NCBI RefSeq assembly: GCF_002217795.2
Contig: NZ_AP018823.1
Location: 496,001-560,000, forward strand
DNA from: Aquitalea magnusonii
Lineage (GTDB): Bacteria; Pseudomonadota; Gammaproteobacteria; Burkholderiales; Chromobacteriaceae
Direction of reading: 5' to 3'
Length of the DNA stretch: 64,000 nucleotides
The position numbers and the translations under genes were made by a program. Within the stretch, counting starts at the first letter, position 1; every line of letters starts with the position of its first letter. Shown here one piece after another: positions 46,156 through 53,252 of this stretch. Below the pieces are notes generated by a model. That model did not search any database, was not told where the DNA came from, and worked only from the letters and a program-made list of their open reading frames with translations.

Positions 46156-47355
46156 TCATCCGTACATGTATTCCCGTGACCATGCCAGCGTATCGGCATG
46201 GCGTCCTGCCGGTTGGCACAGAATCTGGTAAATGCTGATTACATCGTTGCGAAAGGCATAGGCACACCCGGCCAGATAAATGCGCCAGATACGGTAGCGT
46301 TGCTCGCCGATTTCCTGCCGGATCTGCCTGCTGTTGGCTTCGTAATTCTGCGACCACAGGCTGAGCGTCAAGGCGTAGTGTCGACGCAGGTTTTCCACGT
46401 CCAGCACTTCCAGCCCGCCTTGCTGCATGCTGCTCAGGGTGCTGCCGATATGGGGTAGCTGGCCGCCGGGGAAAACATATTTGTCGATGAAATTACCGGC
46501 GCCGAATGGCGCGTCCCGCTGCTTGGTGCTTACCGAGGTGATGCCATGATTCAGGGCCAGGCCATCCGGGGTGAGCAGATTCCGTATCTGTCTGAAGTAG
46601 CCCGGCAGCCCTTTGATGCCAACATGTTCAAACATGCCGACACTGGTGATGCGGTCAAAGCGGCCGCTGAGGTCGCGATAATCCATCAGGCGGATTTCCA
46701 CCCGGTCCTGCAGGCCTGCCAGGCTTACCCGCCGTGTGGCTTCGGCATACTGCTGTTGTGACAGGGTGATGCCCAGGCAGTTGACATCGAATTGACGCGC
46801 CGCGCGGATGAGCAGCGCACCCCAGCCGCAGCCGATGTCCAGCAAGCCATGCCCGTTTTGCAGTTTCACCTTGCTGAGGATATGGTCGATTTTCTTGATT
46901 TGCGCCGCTGCCAGTGTTTCATCCCCCTGCGGGAAATAGGCGCAGGAGTACACCATTTCCGGGTCCAGCCACTGGGCGTAAAAATGGTTGGACACATCGT
47001 AGTGGTACTGGATGGCCTGGCGATCGGCCCGGCGATTGTGTGAAAACAGCAGGCCGGCCAGTCTTTGCAGCGGATAGCGCTTGCCACGGCGGGCCAGGGC
47101 ATGCGCCATGTCGATGATGTCATCAAGCTTGCCCTCGATATCCACCAGGCCCCTGACATATGCCTCGCCCAGATGGTCCAGCCGTGGGGAAAGCAAATAG
47201 CGCAAGCCGGCGGGCTTGCGGATGTGCATGGTGACCAGCGGCTGCTCGAACAGGCCAAAATCAATCGCCTGGCCATCCCAGACCAGGCGGGCAGGTAGTG
47301 GGCTGTGCTGGCGCAAATGGCTGGCCAGCCGTTGCATGCGTTGTTGCCAGATCAT
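46156..47355 (-). CDS. cfa: Cyclopropane-fatty-acyl-phospholipid synthase
   Basis: The 399-residue SAM-dependent methyltransferase adds a methylene bridge to unsaturated acyl chains of membrane phospholipids. An N-terminal lipid-binding domain is followed by the SAM motif 'GHGLLDIGCGWGALLIRAAR', 'MFEHVG' and a C-terminal segment 'YLAGCAYAFRNDVISIYQILC' with the conserved catalytic Cys. In other bacteria the enzyme protects membranes in stationary phase and acid or solvent stress, which fits the adjoining stress genes. Length matches the family (E. coli 382). It is transcribed alone. Confidence 0.95.
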   Translation of the reverse strand: MIWQQRMQRLASHLRQHSPLPARLVWDGQAIDFGLFEQPLVTMHIRKPAGLRYLLSPRLDHLGEAYVRGLVDIEGKLDDIIDMAHALARRGKRYPLQRLAGLLFSHNRRADRQAIQYHYDVSNHFYAQWLDPEMVYSCAYFPQGDETLAAAQIKKIDHILSKVKLQNGHGLLDIGCGWGALLIRAARQFDVNCLGITLSQQQYAEATRRVSLAGLQDRVEIRLMDYRDLSGRFDRITSVGMFEHVGIKGLPGYFRQIRNLLTPDGLALNHGITSVSTKQRDAPFGAGNFIDKYVFPGGQLPHIGSTLSSMQQGGLEVLDVENLRRHYALTLSLWSQNYEANSRQIRQEIGEQRYRIWRIYLAGCAYAFRNDVISIYQILCQPAGRHADTLAWSREYMYG

Positions 47356-47541
47356 GTTTGTCCTTCCTCCTTGCGCAGCAGGTGGTTATGGCAGCGCTGT
47401 GGTGCTTGGGGTATTGCCGGACCCGCTGTGCTTGCCGGCAGCCAGGGACCGGGCGGCGGCGGGCGTGTTGCATGATGTGAATGGCTGTGACCGAACCGTG
47501 TGACACAGGCCGGACCAGTCCGGCCTCGGCTGGGCATGCCG

Positions 47542-47832
47542 CTATGACTTGTGCGTGTCCAGGAATTGCTTGACCTGACGCTCAGCTTCTTCACGCGACA
47601 CGGCATAGCGCTGCTGGATCAGCCCGGCCAGTTGCTGTACCTCGCCTTCGGCGCGCAGCAATTCGTCGTCCGTCAGCTTGCCCCAGACAATTTTGGCGGC
47701 CCCTAGGTGCTCCTTCCATTTGCCTTTGAGTTCTTCGGTGCTGGGCAGGTGCAGCCCACTGCCGTGGTGACTGACTTCGTCGGCAGCCAGTGTGCTGGCC
47801 GTGGCCTTGTCTTGTTCTGCTGAATTGCCCAT
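47542..47832 (-). CDS. CsbD-like stress protein
   Basis: The 96-residue hydrophilic protein has a CsbD domain in its second half: 'ELKGKWKEHLGAAKIVWGKLTDDELLRAEGEVQQLAGLIQQRYAVSREEAERQVKQFL'. Such proteins are strongly induced in general stress in other bacteria, but no molecular activity is known. The N-terminal 33 residues are polar and variable. A near-perfect hairpin (47507-47526) lies 15 bases past the stop. Confidence 0.9.
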   Translation of the reverse strand: MGNSAEQDKATASTLAADEVSHHGSGLHLPSTEELKGKWKEHLGAAKIVWGKLTDDELLRAEGEVQQLAGLIQQRYAVSREEAERQVKQFLDTHKS

Positions 47833-48083
47833 GGACTACTCCTTTGCGGATGGCGTGCTGCGCCACATGGCGTGCCTTGGCCTGTCTGTAGCTTGGGCGC
47901 GGCCATGGCGGTGGTCTGTACGCCAGCGCACACCTTGAACACAGCTAGCGCAGTGTGATTTGCCTGACTTCGGTGTGTTGCCGAACAGAGCGCCTCTGCC
48001 GCGGGGAGTAGAAGCAAGTATTCACCATCAATACGTGTTGCTTGTGGCACAAGCGAGCGACACTTCAGGCACAGGAGAGGGTA

Positions 48084-48491
48084 ATGGAGCAGATGAATCA
48101 CAATACGGATGGCAGTCACCGCAGCAGCAGCAGCAGCGGGTCGGGCAGCTATCTGATGGGGGCCAGTACGCTGACCGGTGATGCTGTTGTCAACCGTCAG
48201 GGTGAAGTTCTGGGAGATATCAGGGAGATCATGCTCAATGTCAGCAGCGGGAAAGTGGAATATGCCGTGCTGGCCTTTGGTGGTTTCATGGGCATCGGTG
48301 GCAAGCTGTTTGCCGTGCCCTGGCGCGCACTGGTGCTGGATGCCATCAACAGGCGCTTCATGCTGAATGTCAGCAAGGATCGCTTTGCCCATGCGCCGGG
48401 TTTTGACAAGGCGCAGTGGCCGGACATGGCCGACCCCACCTGGGCCGCCATCGTCCATGATTTTTACGGTACCGACCTGTACGGCGAGTAA
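48084..48491 (+). CDS. PRC-barrel domain protein
   Basis: The 135-residue protein has a polar Ser-rich N-terminus and then a PRC-barrel domain: 'MGASTLTGDAVVNRQGEVLGDIREIMLNVSSGKVEYAVLAFGGFMGIGGKLFAVPWRAL'. This small beta-barrel often occurs in stress-linked or membrane-associated proteins. AGGAGAGG lies just upstream of the ATG at 48084. It is followed 75 bases later by the tiny Lmo0937-type gene, probably in one transcript. Confidence 0.88.
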   Translation: MEQMNHNTDGSHRSSSSSGSGSYLMGASTLTGDAVVNRQGEVLGDIREIMLNVSSGKVEYAVLAFGGFMGIGGKLFAVPWRALVLDAINRRFMLNVSKDRFAHAPGFDKAQWPDMADPTWAAIVHDFYGTDLYGE

Positions 48492-48566
48492 GTCTGGTTG
48501 GCCATGCGGCTGGTGTGAACATGAGCATCAGCCCGCTATCGCACGCCTCTTGGCAGGCGTGTCATC

Positions 48567-48713
48567 ATGTTGGAAGCAATGGCGGTGATGCTGTTTTTGC
48601 TGTGGGCCTTGGGGATGGTCTCTTCCTACACCATGGGTGGCCTGATCCACCTGCTGCTGGTGTGGATGCTGGTCGTGGTGCTGGTGCGTGTGCTGCAGGG
48701 GCGTCGTCTCTAG
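48567..48713 (+). CDS. Lmo0937-family small membrane protein
   Basis: The 48-residue product reads MLEAMAVMLFLLWALGMVSS then YTMGGLIHLLLVWMLVVVLV and a basic tail (RVLQGRRL). Two membrane helices around 'SYTMGG.IH' and the length match the lmo0937/DUF5670 family, which is common beside CsbD and PRC-barrel genes in proteobacteria. The ribosome binding site is weak. A perfect 14-bp hairpin begins directly after the stop codon. Confidence 0.78.
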   Translation: MLEAMAVMLFLLWALGMVSSYTMGGLIHLLLVWMLVVVLVRVLQGRRL

Positions 48714-48749
48714 CCATGCTGGCAGCAAACCGTGTTGCTGCCAGCATGG
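48714..48749 (+). terminator. Strong hairpin after the small membrane protein gene
   Basis: CCATGCTGGCAGCA (48714-48727) and TGCTGCCAGCATGG (48736-48749) pair perfectly around an 8-base loop. There is no T tail, so it may act as a 3'-end stabiliser or a weak terminator. Confidence 0.5.
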
Positions 48750-48926
48750 GCGCAAGGTGGTGTAGCCATGGGTGCAATGCGCAGCAATCTTGCCGCGCCG
48801 TGCGCTGCCATGTCCACGGATGGCAAAAAACGCCACCGTGCCGATTTTTGCTGCTACGCACTGTGCAGCCTTGCCAAGGTGCTTCGGCCACGCATGGCAA
48901 GCGGTGATACCGCAAGGCTGCGGCGG

Positions 48927-49493
48927 CTATCCTCGCTTGCTTGCGACATACCCGATCTGATAGCAGGCCGTACTTGTCTCCAGTTGCCTGTCATCCGGTG
49001 ACGCAGGCCATGCCGACAGGCGCAGCAAGCGCCATTGATGTGGATCGAAGGCACTCAGCACACATAAGGCACCTTGCCTGTGCAGCGCGGTGGCAAGCGC
49101 TTGCTCCTGCTGGCGCAGTGCCTGCAATGATTGGCCGGGTGCAATGGGGAGGGTTTGCTGATGACAGTGCGCCGCTGCAGCCATCTCCGCGCTGCCGCTG
49201 CAGTGCCATACCGACCAGATATCGATTTGCGGTCTGCCGAAGTCGGCACACAGTGCCTGGAAACCGGGGCTGGCCAGAAACTGGTTGATGCCCTCGTTAT
49301 CCTGCCAAAGATAGAGCGGCGCATAGGTATTGAGGGTATCCGGCTGCCGGACATCATGTGCGGACCACAGGTAGGCTTTCCATTCCAGGTGGGGAAAGCC
49401 ATCCAGCAGATGACCGCGTTCACGGATGCGCTGGCGGATGATGGCCATATCGTAGTCGGCGGGCAGGACAAAACGGTATTGCATGGCGAGCAT
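48927..49493 (-). CDS. DUF4865-family protein
   Basis: The 188-residue protein starts 'MLAMQYRFVLPADYDMAIIRQRIRERGHLLDGFPHLEWKAYLW', which is the recognisable start of DUF4865, a family with no known activity that is often found beside tautomerase and carboxymuconolactone-decarboxylase-like genes. The ATG at 49493 with AGGAG 7 bases upstream is used. It is the third gene of a tight operon (10 bases after the tautomerase stop) divergent from a LysR regulator. A substrate-linked enzyme is implied by the company it keeps, not by its own sequence. Confidence 0.85.
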   Translation of the reverse strand: MLAMQYRFVLPADYDMAIIRQRIRERGHLLDGFPHLEWKAYLWSAHDVRQPDTLNTYAPLYLWQDNEGINQFLASPGFQALCADFGRPQIDIWSVWHCSGSAEMAAAAHCHQQTLPIAPGQSLQALRQQEQALATALHRQGALCVLSAFDPHQWRLLRLSAWPASPDDRQLETSTACYQIGYVASKRG

Positions 49494-49503
49494 GAGGTGT
49501 CTC

Positions 49504-49896
49504 CTAGCGGTCGTGTTCTGGCAGTGCAGACTTGCCCTTGCCAAATGACCAGTCTTCCAGTCCGGTGGTGCTGATCACCACCATGATGTCCTCTGGGCGC
49601 AGGCCGGGGCTGGCTTCCAGCCGTTCGGCCAGCCGGGCAAAAAAGGCGCGCTTGCAGGCGCTGCTGCGTGCGCGCCCTGCGGTGATGTGAAACAGAATGA
49701 AATCCTCACTGCGCGCAGCGGAAAAATATTCCCGGTCAAACACCAATTCACCAGGCTGGCATTGCTGGAATACCTGAAAACAGTCGCCGGCAGGCACCTC
49801 AAAACTTTCTTCCAATGCCTGCTGCAGGCTGTCCGAGATGGCTTTCAGCCAGGATGGCGGCTTGCCTGCCGCCAGTGCGATACGGGTATAGGGCAT
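49504..49896 (-). CDS. Tautomerase-family protein
   Basis: The 130-residue protein begins MPYTRIALAAGK, so Pro2 becomes the N-terminal catalytic proline after Met removal, the hallmark of the tautomerase superfamily. The long single-chain form with 'GDCFQVFQQ...FILFHITAGRARSSACKRAFFARLAERL' and 'PEDIMVVISTTGLEDWSFGKG' fits the Tautomerase_2-like group. The start at 49896 is fixed by that proline. It is 7 bases after the preceding stop and 10 before the DUF4865 start, so the three genes are one operon. Confidence 0.88.
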   Translation of the reverse strand: MPYTRIALAAGKPPSWLKAISDSLQQALEESFEVPAGDCFQVFQQCQPGELVFDREYFSAARSEDFILFHITAGRARSSACKRAFFARLAERLEASPGLRPEDIMVVISTTGLEDWSFGKGKSALPEHDR

Positions 49897-49903
49897 GCGG
49901 TAC

Positions 49904-50224
49904 TCACTTTCCCTGCGGAATGGTGGCCAGCACATCCACCGCCGAGGCCGCGGCAGGCCAGCCGGCGTAAAAGGCCAGATGGGTGATGAGTTCGCCCAGT
50001 TCGGCCCGGCTGATGCCGTTGTCCATGGCCAATTGCAAGTGAAACGGCAGTTGCTCCAGCCGGTATAGCGCGGTGAGGGCGGCAACCGTGGCAATGCTGC
50101 GTTCGCGCGGGCTCAGGCCGGGGCGTTGCCAGATGTCGCCAAACAAGAGCGCTTGGGTGATATCGGCCAGCTTGGCGGCCTCCTTGGCCATGTTTTGCAT
50201 GCAGTGAGAAGAAGGGGTGGACAT
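49904..50224 (-). CDS. Carboxymuconolactone decarboxylase-family protein
   Basis: The 106-residue all-helical protein has the CMD domain: 'FGDIWQRPGLSPRERSIATVAALTALYRLEQLPFHLQLAMDNGISRAELGELITHLAFYAGWPAA'. It lacks the CxxC of AhpD peroxidases, so it is closer to the gamma-carboxymuconolactone decarboxylase side of the family. First gene of the operon, 106 bases from the divergent LysR start. With the tautomerase it suggests breakdown of an unsaturated lactone or keto acid. No substrate is proposed. Confidence 0.88.
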   Translation of the reverse strand: MSTPSSHCMQNMAKEAAKLADITQALLFGDIWQRPGLSPRERSIATVAALTALYRLEQLPFHLQLAMDNGISRAELGELITHLAFYAGWPAAASAVDVLATIPQGK

Positions 50225-50275
50225 GCCGGATTTCCTTGCTGTTTTTGACAGCACCCAGCTTAAGCAGTCAGAATG

Positions 50276-50292
50276 ATTTTGATAATCAAAAT
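50276..50292. promoter_or_regulatory. Perfect 17-base palindrome in the LysR/CMD divergent promoter
   Basis: ATTTTGAT-A-ATCAAAAT is perfectly symmetric and lies 52 bases from the CMD start and 39 from the LysR start. This is a good candidate for the regulator's recognition site. Confidence 0.6.
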
Positions 50293-50330
50293 GTTTTTTT
50301 CTTATTGTTCAATTTTTTGGGACTATTGTC

Positions 50331-51215
50331 GTGAGCCGTATCAGCCTGGACCTGGATGTACTGCGCAGCTTTGTGTCCGGGGTGGAGATGGGCAGCTTTG
50401 CCTTGGCCGCCCAGCGCATGAACCGCTCCACCTCCGCCATCAGCGCCCAGCTCAAAAAGCTGGAAGAACAAGCCGGCCAGCCCCTGACGCGCAAGGCCGG
50501 CAGAGGCTTGGTGCTGACGCCCGCCGGAGAAGTCATGCTGGCCTATGCGCGCCGCTTGCTGGCGCTGAATGACGAGGCGGTGCAGGCGGTGCAAGGCAGC
50601 GGGCTGGAGCAAGGCTGGATACGTTTTGGCATGCAGGAGGACTTTGGCGAATCGCTGCTGCCCGCCATTCTGGGACAGTTTTCCCGTGCCCATCCGCAGT
50701 TCCGGCTGGAGGTAAAAGTGGCACGCAATCAGCAACTGCTGGATGGCCTGGCCAAAGGGGAGCTTGACCTGGTCCTGGCCTGGGATGGCGGCCAGCCCTG
50801 GCCGTATCAGCAGCGCATGGCGACGTTGCCGCTGTGCTGGATAGACAGCAAGTCCAGCCCGCTTGCGTGTGTGCCGGGCGATGCCATCCCCTTGGTGGCG
50901 TTTGAGGCTCCCTGTCTGATGCGCACCGCGGCTTGCAGCGCCCTGGAACAGGCAGGCCTGGCCTGGCGGCAGGCCTTTTGCAGCAGCAGCCTGAGCGGGA
51001 TATGGGCTGCAGTGGCGGCGGGCCTGGGCGTGACGGTGCGAACCGCAGCCGGTTTGCCCGACACACTGCAACTGCGCCAGGATTTGCCCGCCCTGCCGGA
51101 GATCCAGTTAGTGCTGTATCGGGCCGAAGCGGCGATGGCGGCGGGCGCTGAACGGCTATCGGACATTGTCCGTCATGCCTTGCATGGATATCTGTATGGC
51201 CTGAGCCGCGATTGA
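50331..51215 (+). CDS. LysR-family transcriptional regulator
   Basis: The 294-residue protein starts at a GTG (MSRISLDLDVLRSFVSGVEMGSFALAAQRMNRSTSAISAQLKKLEEQAGQPL). The initial 'LDLDVLRSFV' and 'RSTSAISAQLKKLE' are typical of the LrhA/PecT-like branch. The effector domain carries 'AAVAAGLGVTVRTAAGLP'. It is divergent from the CMD/tautomerase/DUF4865 operon and presumably controls it through the palindrome between them. Confidence 0.92.
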   Translation: MSRISLDLDVLRSFVSGVEMGSFALAAQRMNRSTSAISAQLKKLEEQAGQPLTRKAGRGLVLTPAGEVMLAYARRLLALNDEAVQAVQGSGLEQGWIRFGMQEDFGESLLPAILGQFSRAHPQFRLEVKVARNQQLLDGLAKGELDLVLAWDGGQPWPYQQRMATLPLCWIDSKSSPLACVPGDAIPLVAFEAPCLMRTAACSALEQAGLAWRQAFCSSSLSGIWAAVAAGLGVTVRTAAGLPDTLQLRQDLPALPEIQLVLYRAEAAMAAGAERLSDIVRHALHGYLYGLSRD

Positions 51216-51368
51216 GCGGTGTGCCAAGCGCTAGCGGGCAACGGTCGCCAGCATAAAACCTGTTACCGCGTTGTGGCTTGTTGCCGTCGTGCTGGTCGTG
51301 TCTGCATCGGCCTGGCTTGCCTCAGGGCGGCTGCCTTGTTTTTTAGCCGCGCTAAGCGGCCAGGCAGA

Positions 51369-51396
51369 CAAAAAAGCCCTCCGTGGCGGGAGGGCT
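51369..51396 (-). terminator. Terminator of slyD
   Basis: GCCCTCC and GGAGGGC form a 7-bp stem (extended by one A-T pair). On the minus strand a run of T follows. It lies 31 bases past the slyD stop. Confidence 0.82.
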
Positions 51397-51426
51397 GGGT
51401 GATGTCTGGCAATCTGCTGCGGGTGC

Positions 51427-51903
51427 TCAGTGCTGATGCCCGTGCTCGCCATGCACATGCTGGTGGGCAATTTCTTCCGCCGTGGCGGCGCGCACGTCCA
51501 GTACCTGGATGGCAAAACGCAGGGTTTTGCCGCACAGCGGGTGATTGCCATCCAGCAGAACGGTAGGGCCCTTGATCTTGGTGACAAAGTAGTAGCGCGC
51601 CTGGCCATCCGGGCCTGGGCGGCGGATTTGCCCCCCCACCTTGATGCCGGGCGGGAATTCAGCCTTGGGCATGGTCGTGACCAGCGCTTCGTCGCGTTCG
51701 CCAAACGTATCTTCGGTGGCCAGTTGCAGTGTGGTTTGATAGCCGGCTTCCTGGCCTTCCAGCGCCGCTTCCAGCTTGGGAAACAGATTGTCGTAATCGC
51801 CGTGCAGGTAGGAGACCGGGTGCTTGCCGTCATCGTAAACCTGGCCTTGGCTGTCGGTGACTTTCATGCGCAGGGTAACGGCGGTGTTCTGGGTGATTTT
51901 CAT
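51427..51903 (-). CDS. slyD: FKBP-type peptidyl-prolyl isomerase SlyD
   Basis: The 158-residue chaperone/prolyl isomerase has the FKBP half-motif 'PVSYLHGDYDNLFPKLEAALEGQEAGYQ', an insert-in-flap domain and the return strand 'NHPLCGKTLRFAIQVLDVRAAT'. It ends in a short His-rich tail (HQHVHGEHGHQH) that can bind nickel, shorter than in E. coli SlyD. The ATG at 51903 is the SlyD start; the open frame extends upstream but without family sequence. It is divergent from the Lrp-family gene. Confidence 0.93.
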   Translation of the reverse strand: MKITQNTAVTLRMKVTDSQGQVYDDGKHPVSYLHGDYDNLFPKLEAALEGQEAGYQTTLQLATEDTFGERDEALVTTMPKAEFPPGIKVGGQIRRPGPDGQARYYFVTKIKGPTVLLDGNHPLCGKTLRFAIQVLDVRAATAEEIAHQHVHGEHGHQH

Positions 51904-52142
51904 GATGGAAGTGGCAAATCGATGGAAGCCGGAAGGTTGGCAGTTCGCTGCTGGCGTGTCAACTGCGTGCCAAGAAGCAGCGTCGTTCTGCCTGCTGCCG
52001 GGGTGCGCTGCGCGCTGCCTGCCGATGGCAAGGCAGGGCTGGGTGGTCTGCGCGCCGACCGTGCGGCATGCGGCTGGGTATTTTGCTTTTCTGGCTGGAT
52101 TTGCGGCAAGATTTGCCAAGAAATCACCAAACTGGCACCGCA

Positions 52143-52625
52143 ATGAGCAAATACAAAGCAGCAACGGGTCTTGACCCGGTAGACAGGGCCATCTTGCAGC
52201 ATTTGCAGCAAGACGGTGCCATGTCGACACCCAAACTGGCCGAGCACTTGTCGCTCAGCGTGACGCCCTGCTGGCGGCGGCTCAAGCGGCTGGAGGAGGA
52301 GGGCTATATCAAGGGCTATCAGGCCAATCTGGACCGGCGCAAGCTGGGGCTGGATGTGCTGGCCTATGTCAGCCTGCGATTTGGCAATGTGGGTGACAAG
52401 CAGCCCAATCATTTCGAGGAACTGATGCGCGACAATGAGCAGGTGCTGTCCTGCCACAAGATTACCGGCGATGCGGACTACTTGCTGGTGGTGCTGGCCA
52501 GTGATCTGGATGACTACAGTCATTTTGTGGAGCAGTTGCGGATGATTCCCGGCATCAGCTCCATCCATTCCAATCTGGCGCTGAAGGAAGTGAAATCCAG
52601 CACCCGCCTTCCCTTGCCGCGCTAA
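52143..52625 (+). CDS. Lrp/AsnC-family transcriptional regulator
   Basis: The 160-residue regulator has an N-terminal helix-turn-helix (LDPVDRAILQHLQQDGAMSTPKLAEHLSLSVTPCWRRLKRLEEEGYI) and a C-terminal RAM ligand/oligomerisation domain (ITGDADYLLVVLASDLDDYSHFVEQLRMIPGISSIHSNLALKEVK). The ATG at 52143 is chosen because it starts just ahead of the helix-turn-helix. Its target is not evident. It stands alone, 240 bases from the divergent slyD. Confidence 0.9.
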   Translation: MSKYKAATGLDPVDRAILQHLQQDGAMSTPKLAEHLSLSVTPCWRRLKRLEEEGYIKGYQANLDRRKLGLDVLAYVSLRFGNVGDKQPNHFEELMRDNEQVLSCHKITGDADYLLVVLASDLDDYSHFVEQLRMIPGISSIHSNLALKEVKSSTRLPLPR

Positions 52626-52762
52626 GCAGATTGGGTGCGTGCGCCTGGCGTGGCGCTGCCTGCTACACGGTCAGTCGCGGCAGGCAACAGGGCTGGCGCC
52701 ATGCGATCGCTAAGCCTGCTGCCTTGCGGCTGCCTGGCACGGTGTGCCGCGCGCGTGCTGCT

Positions 52763-52987
52763 TCAGCCGATGTCCAGGCGGCGGATCATGGTTTCCAGCA
52801 GTTGCGATTTGTCTGCCCATTGCGGTTGCAGCAGCCGTTCCGCTCTTTCGATGGCCTGGCAGGCCGGGCAGTCTGGCTGGCGATCAGCCGAACCGTTTTC
52901 CGGGCAATTGGCGCGGCGGATATGCGGGGTTTCGCCAGTTGCAACACGTAGCAAGCCTTCCATGGCTGCCTTGATTGCCTTGTCCAT
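52763..52987 (-). CDS. Small cysteine-containing hypothetical protein
   Basis: The product is 74 residues with an AGGAG 7 bases before the ATG. It contains three cysteines (RRANCPENG and DCPACQ) spaced like a possible metal site, and a helical C-terminus (SQLLETMIRRLDIG). No family is recognised. It lies between the Lrp-family gene and the third RND operon, transcribed alone on the minus strand. The strong ribosome binding site is the main support. Confidence 0.55.
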   Translation of the reverse strand: MDKAIKAAMEGLLRVATGETPHIRRANCPENGSADRQPDCPACQAIERAERLLQPQWADKSQLLETMIRRLDIG

Positions 52988-53207
52988 TGTGTTATCTCCT
53001 GTTGGGGGATGTCTTGCAAAGACAGAATGACAGCATGCAGGACCAGACGCCCGGTGGGGCATCACAACTCAAAGCGCCAGATATTCACTTGAGGCCATGT
53101 GCAGCATGGCCGGCCCTGTAGCTGCTGATGGATTGATCTTAGGTGATTTTCCCTGCCATCCATTTTGCCTAGGTCAACAAATCATTATTTAGCCGCTGGC
53201 GGGCATG

Positions 53208-53232
53208 AAAAAAGCCCGCACCAGGCGGGCTT
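53208..53232 (-). terminator. Terminator of the third RND operon
   Basis: GCCCGC and GCGGGC form the stem. On the minus strand it is followed by TTTTTTC. It lies 20 bases beyond the pump stop. Confidence 0.8.
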
Positions 53233-53252
53233 GCTGACAAGCAAGGCTGCGG

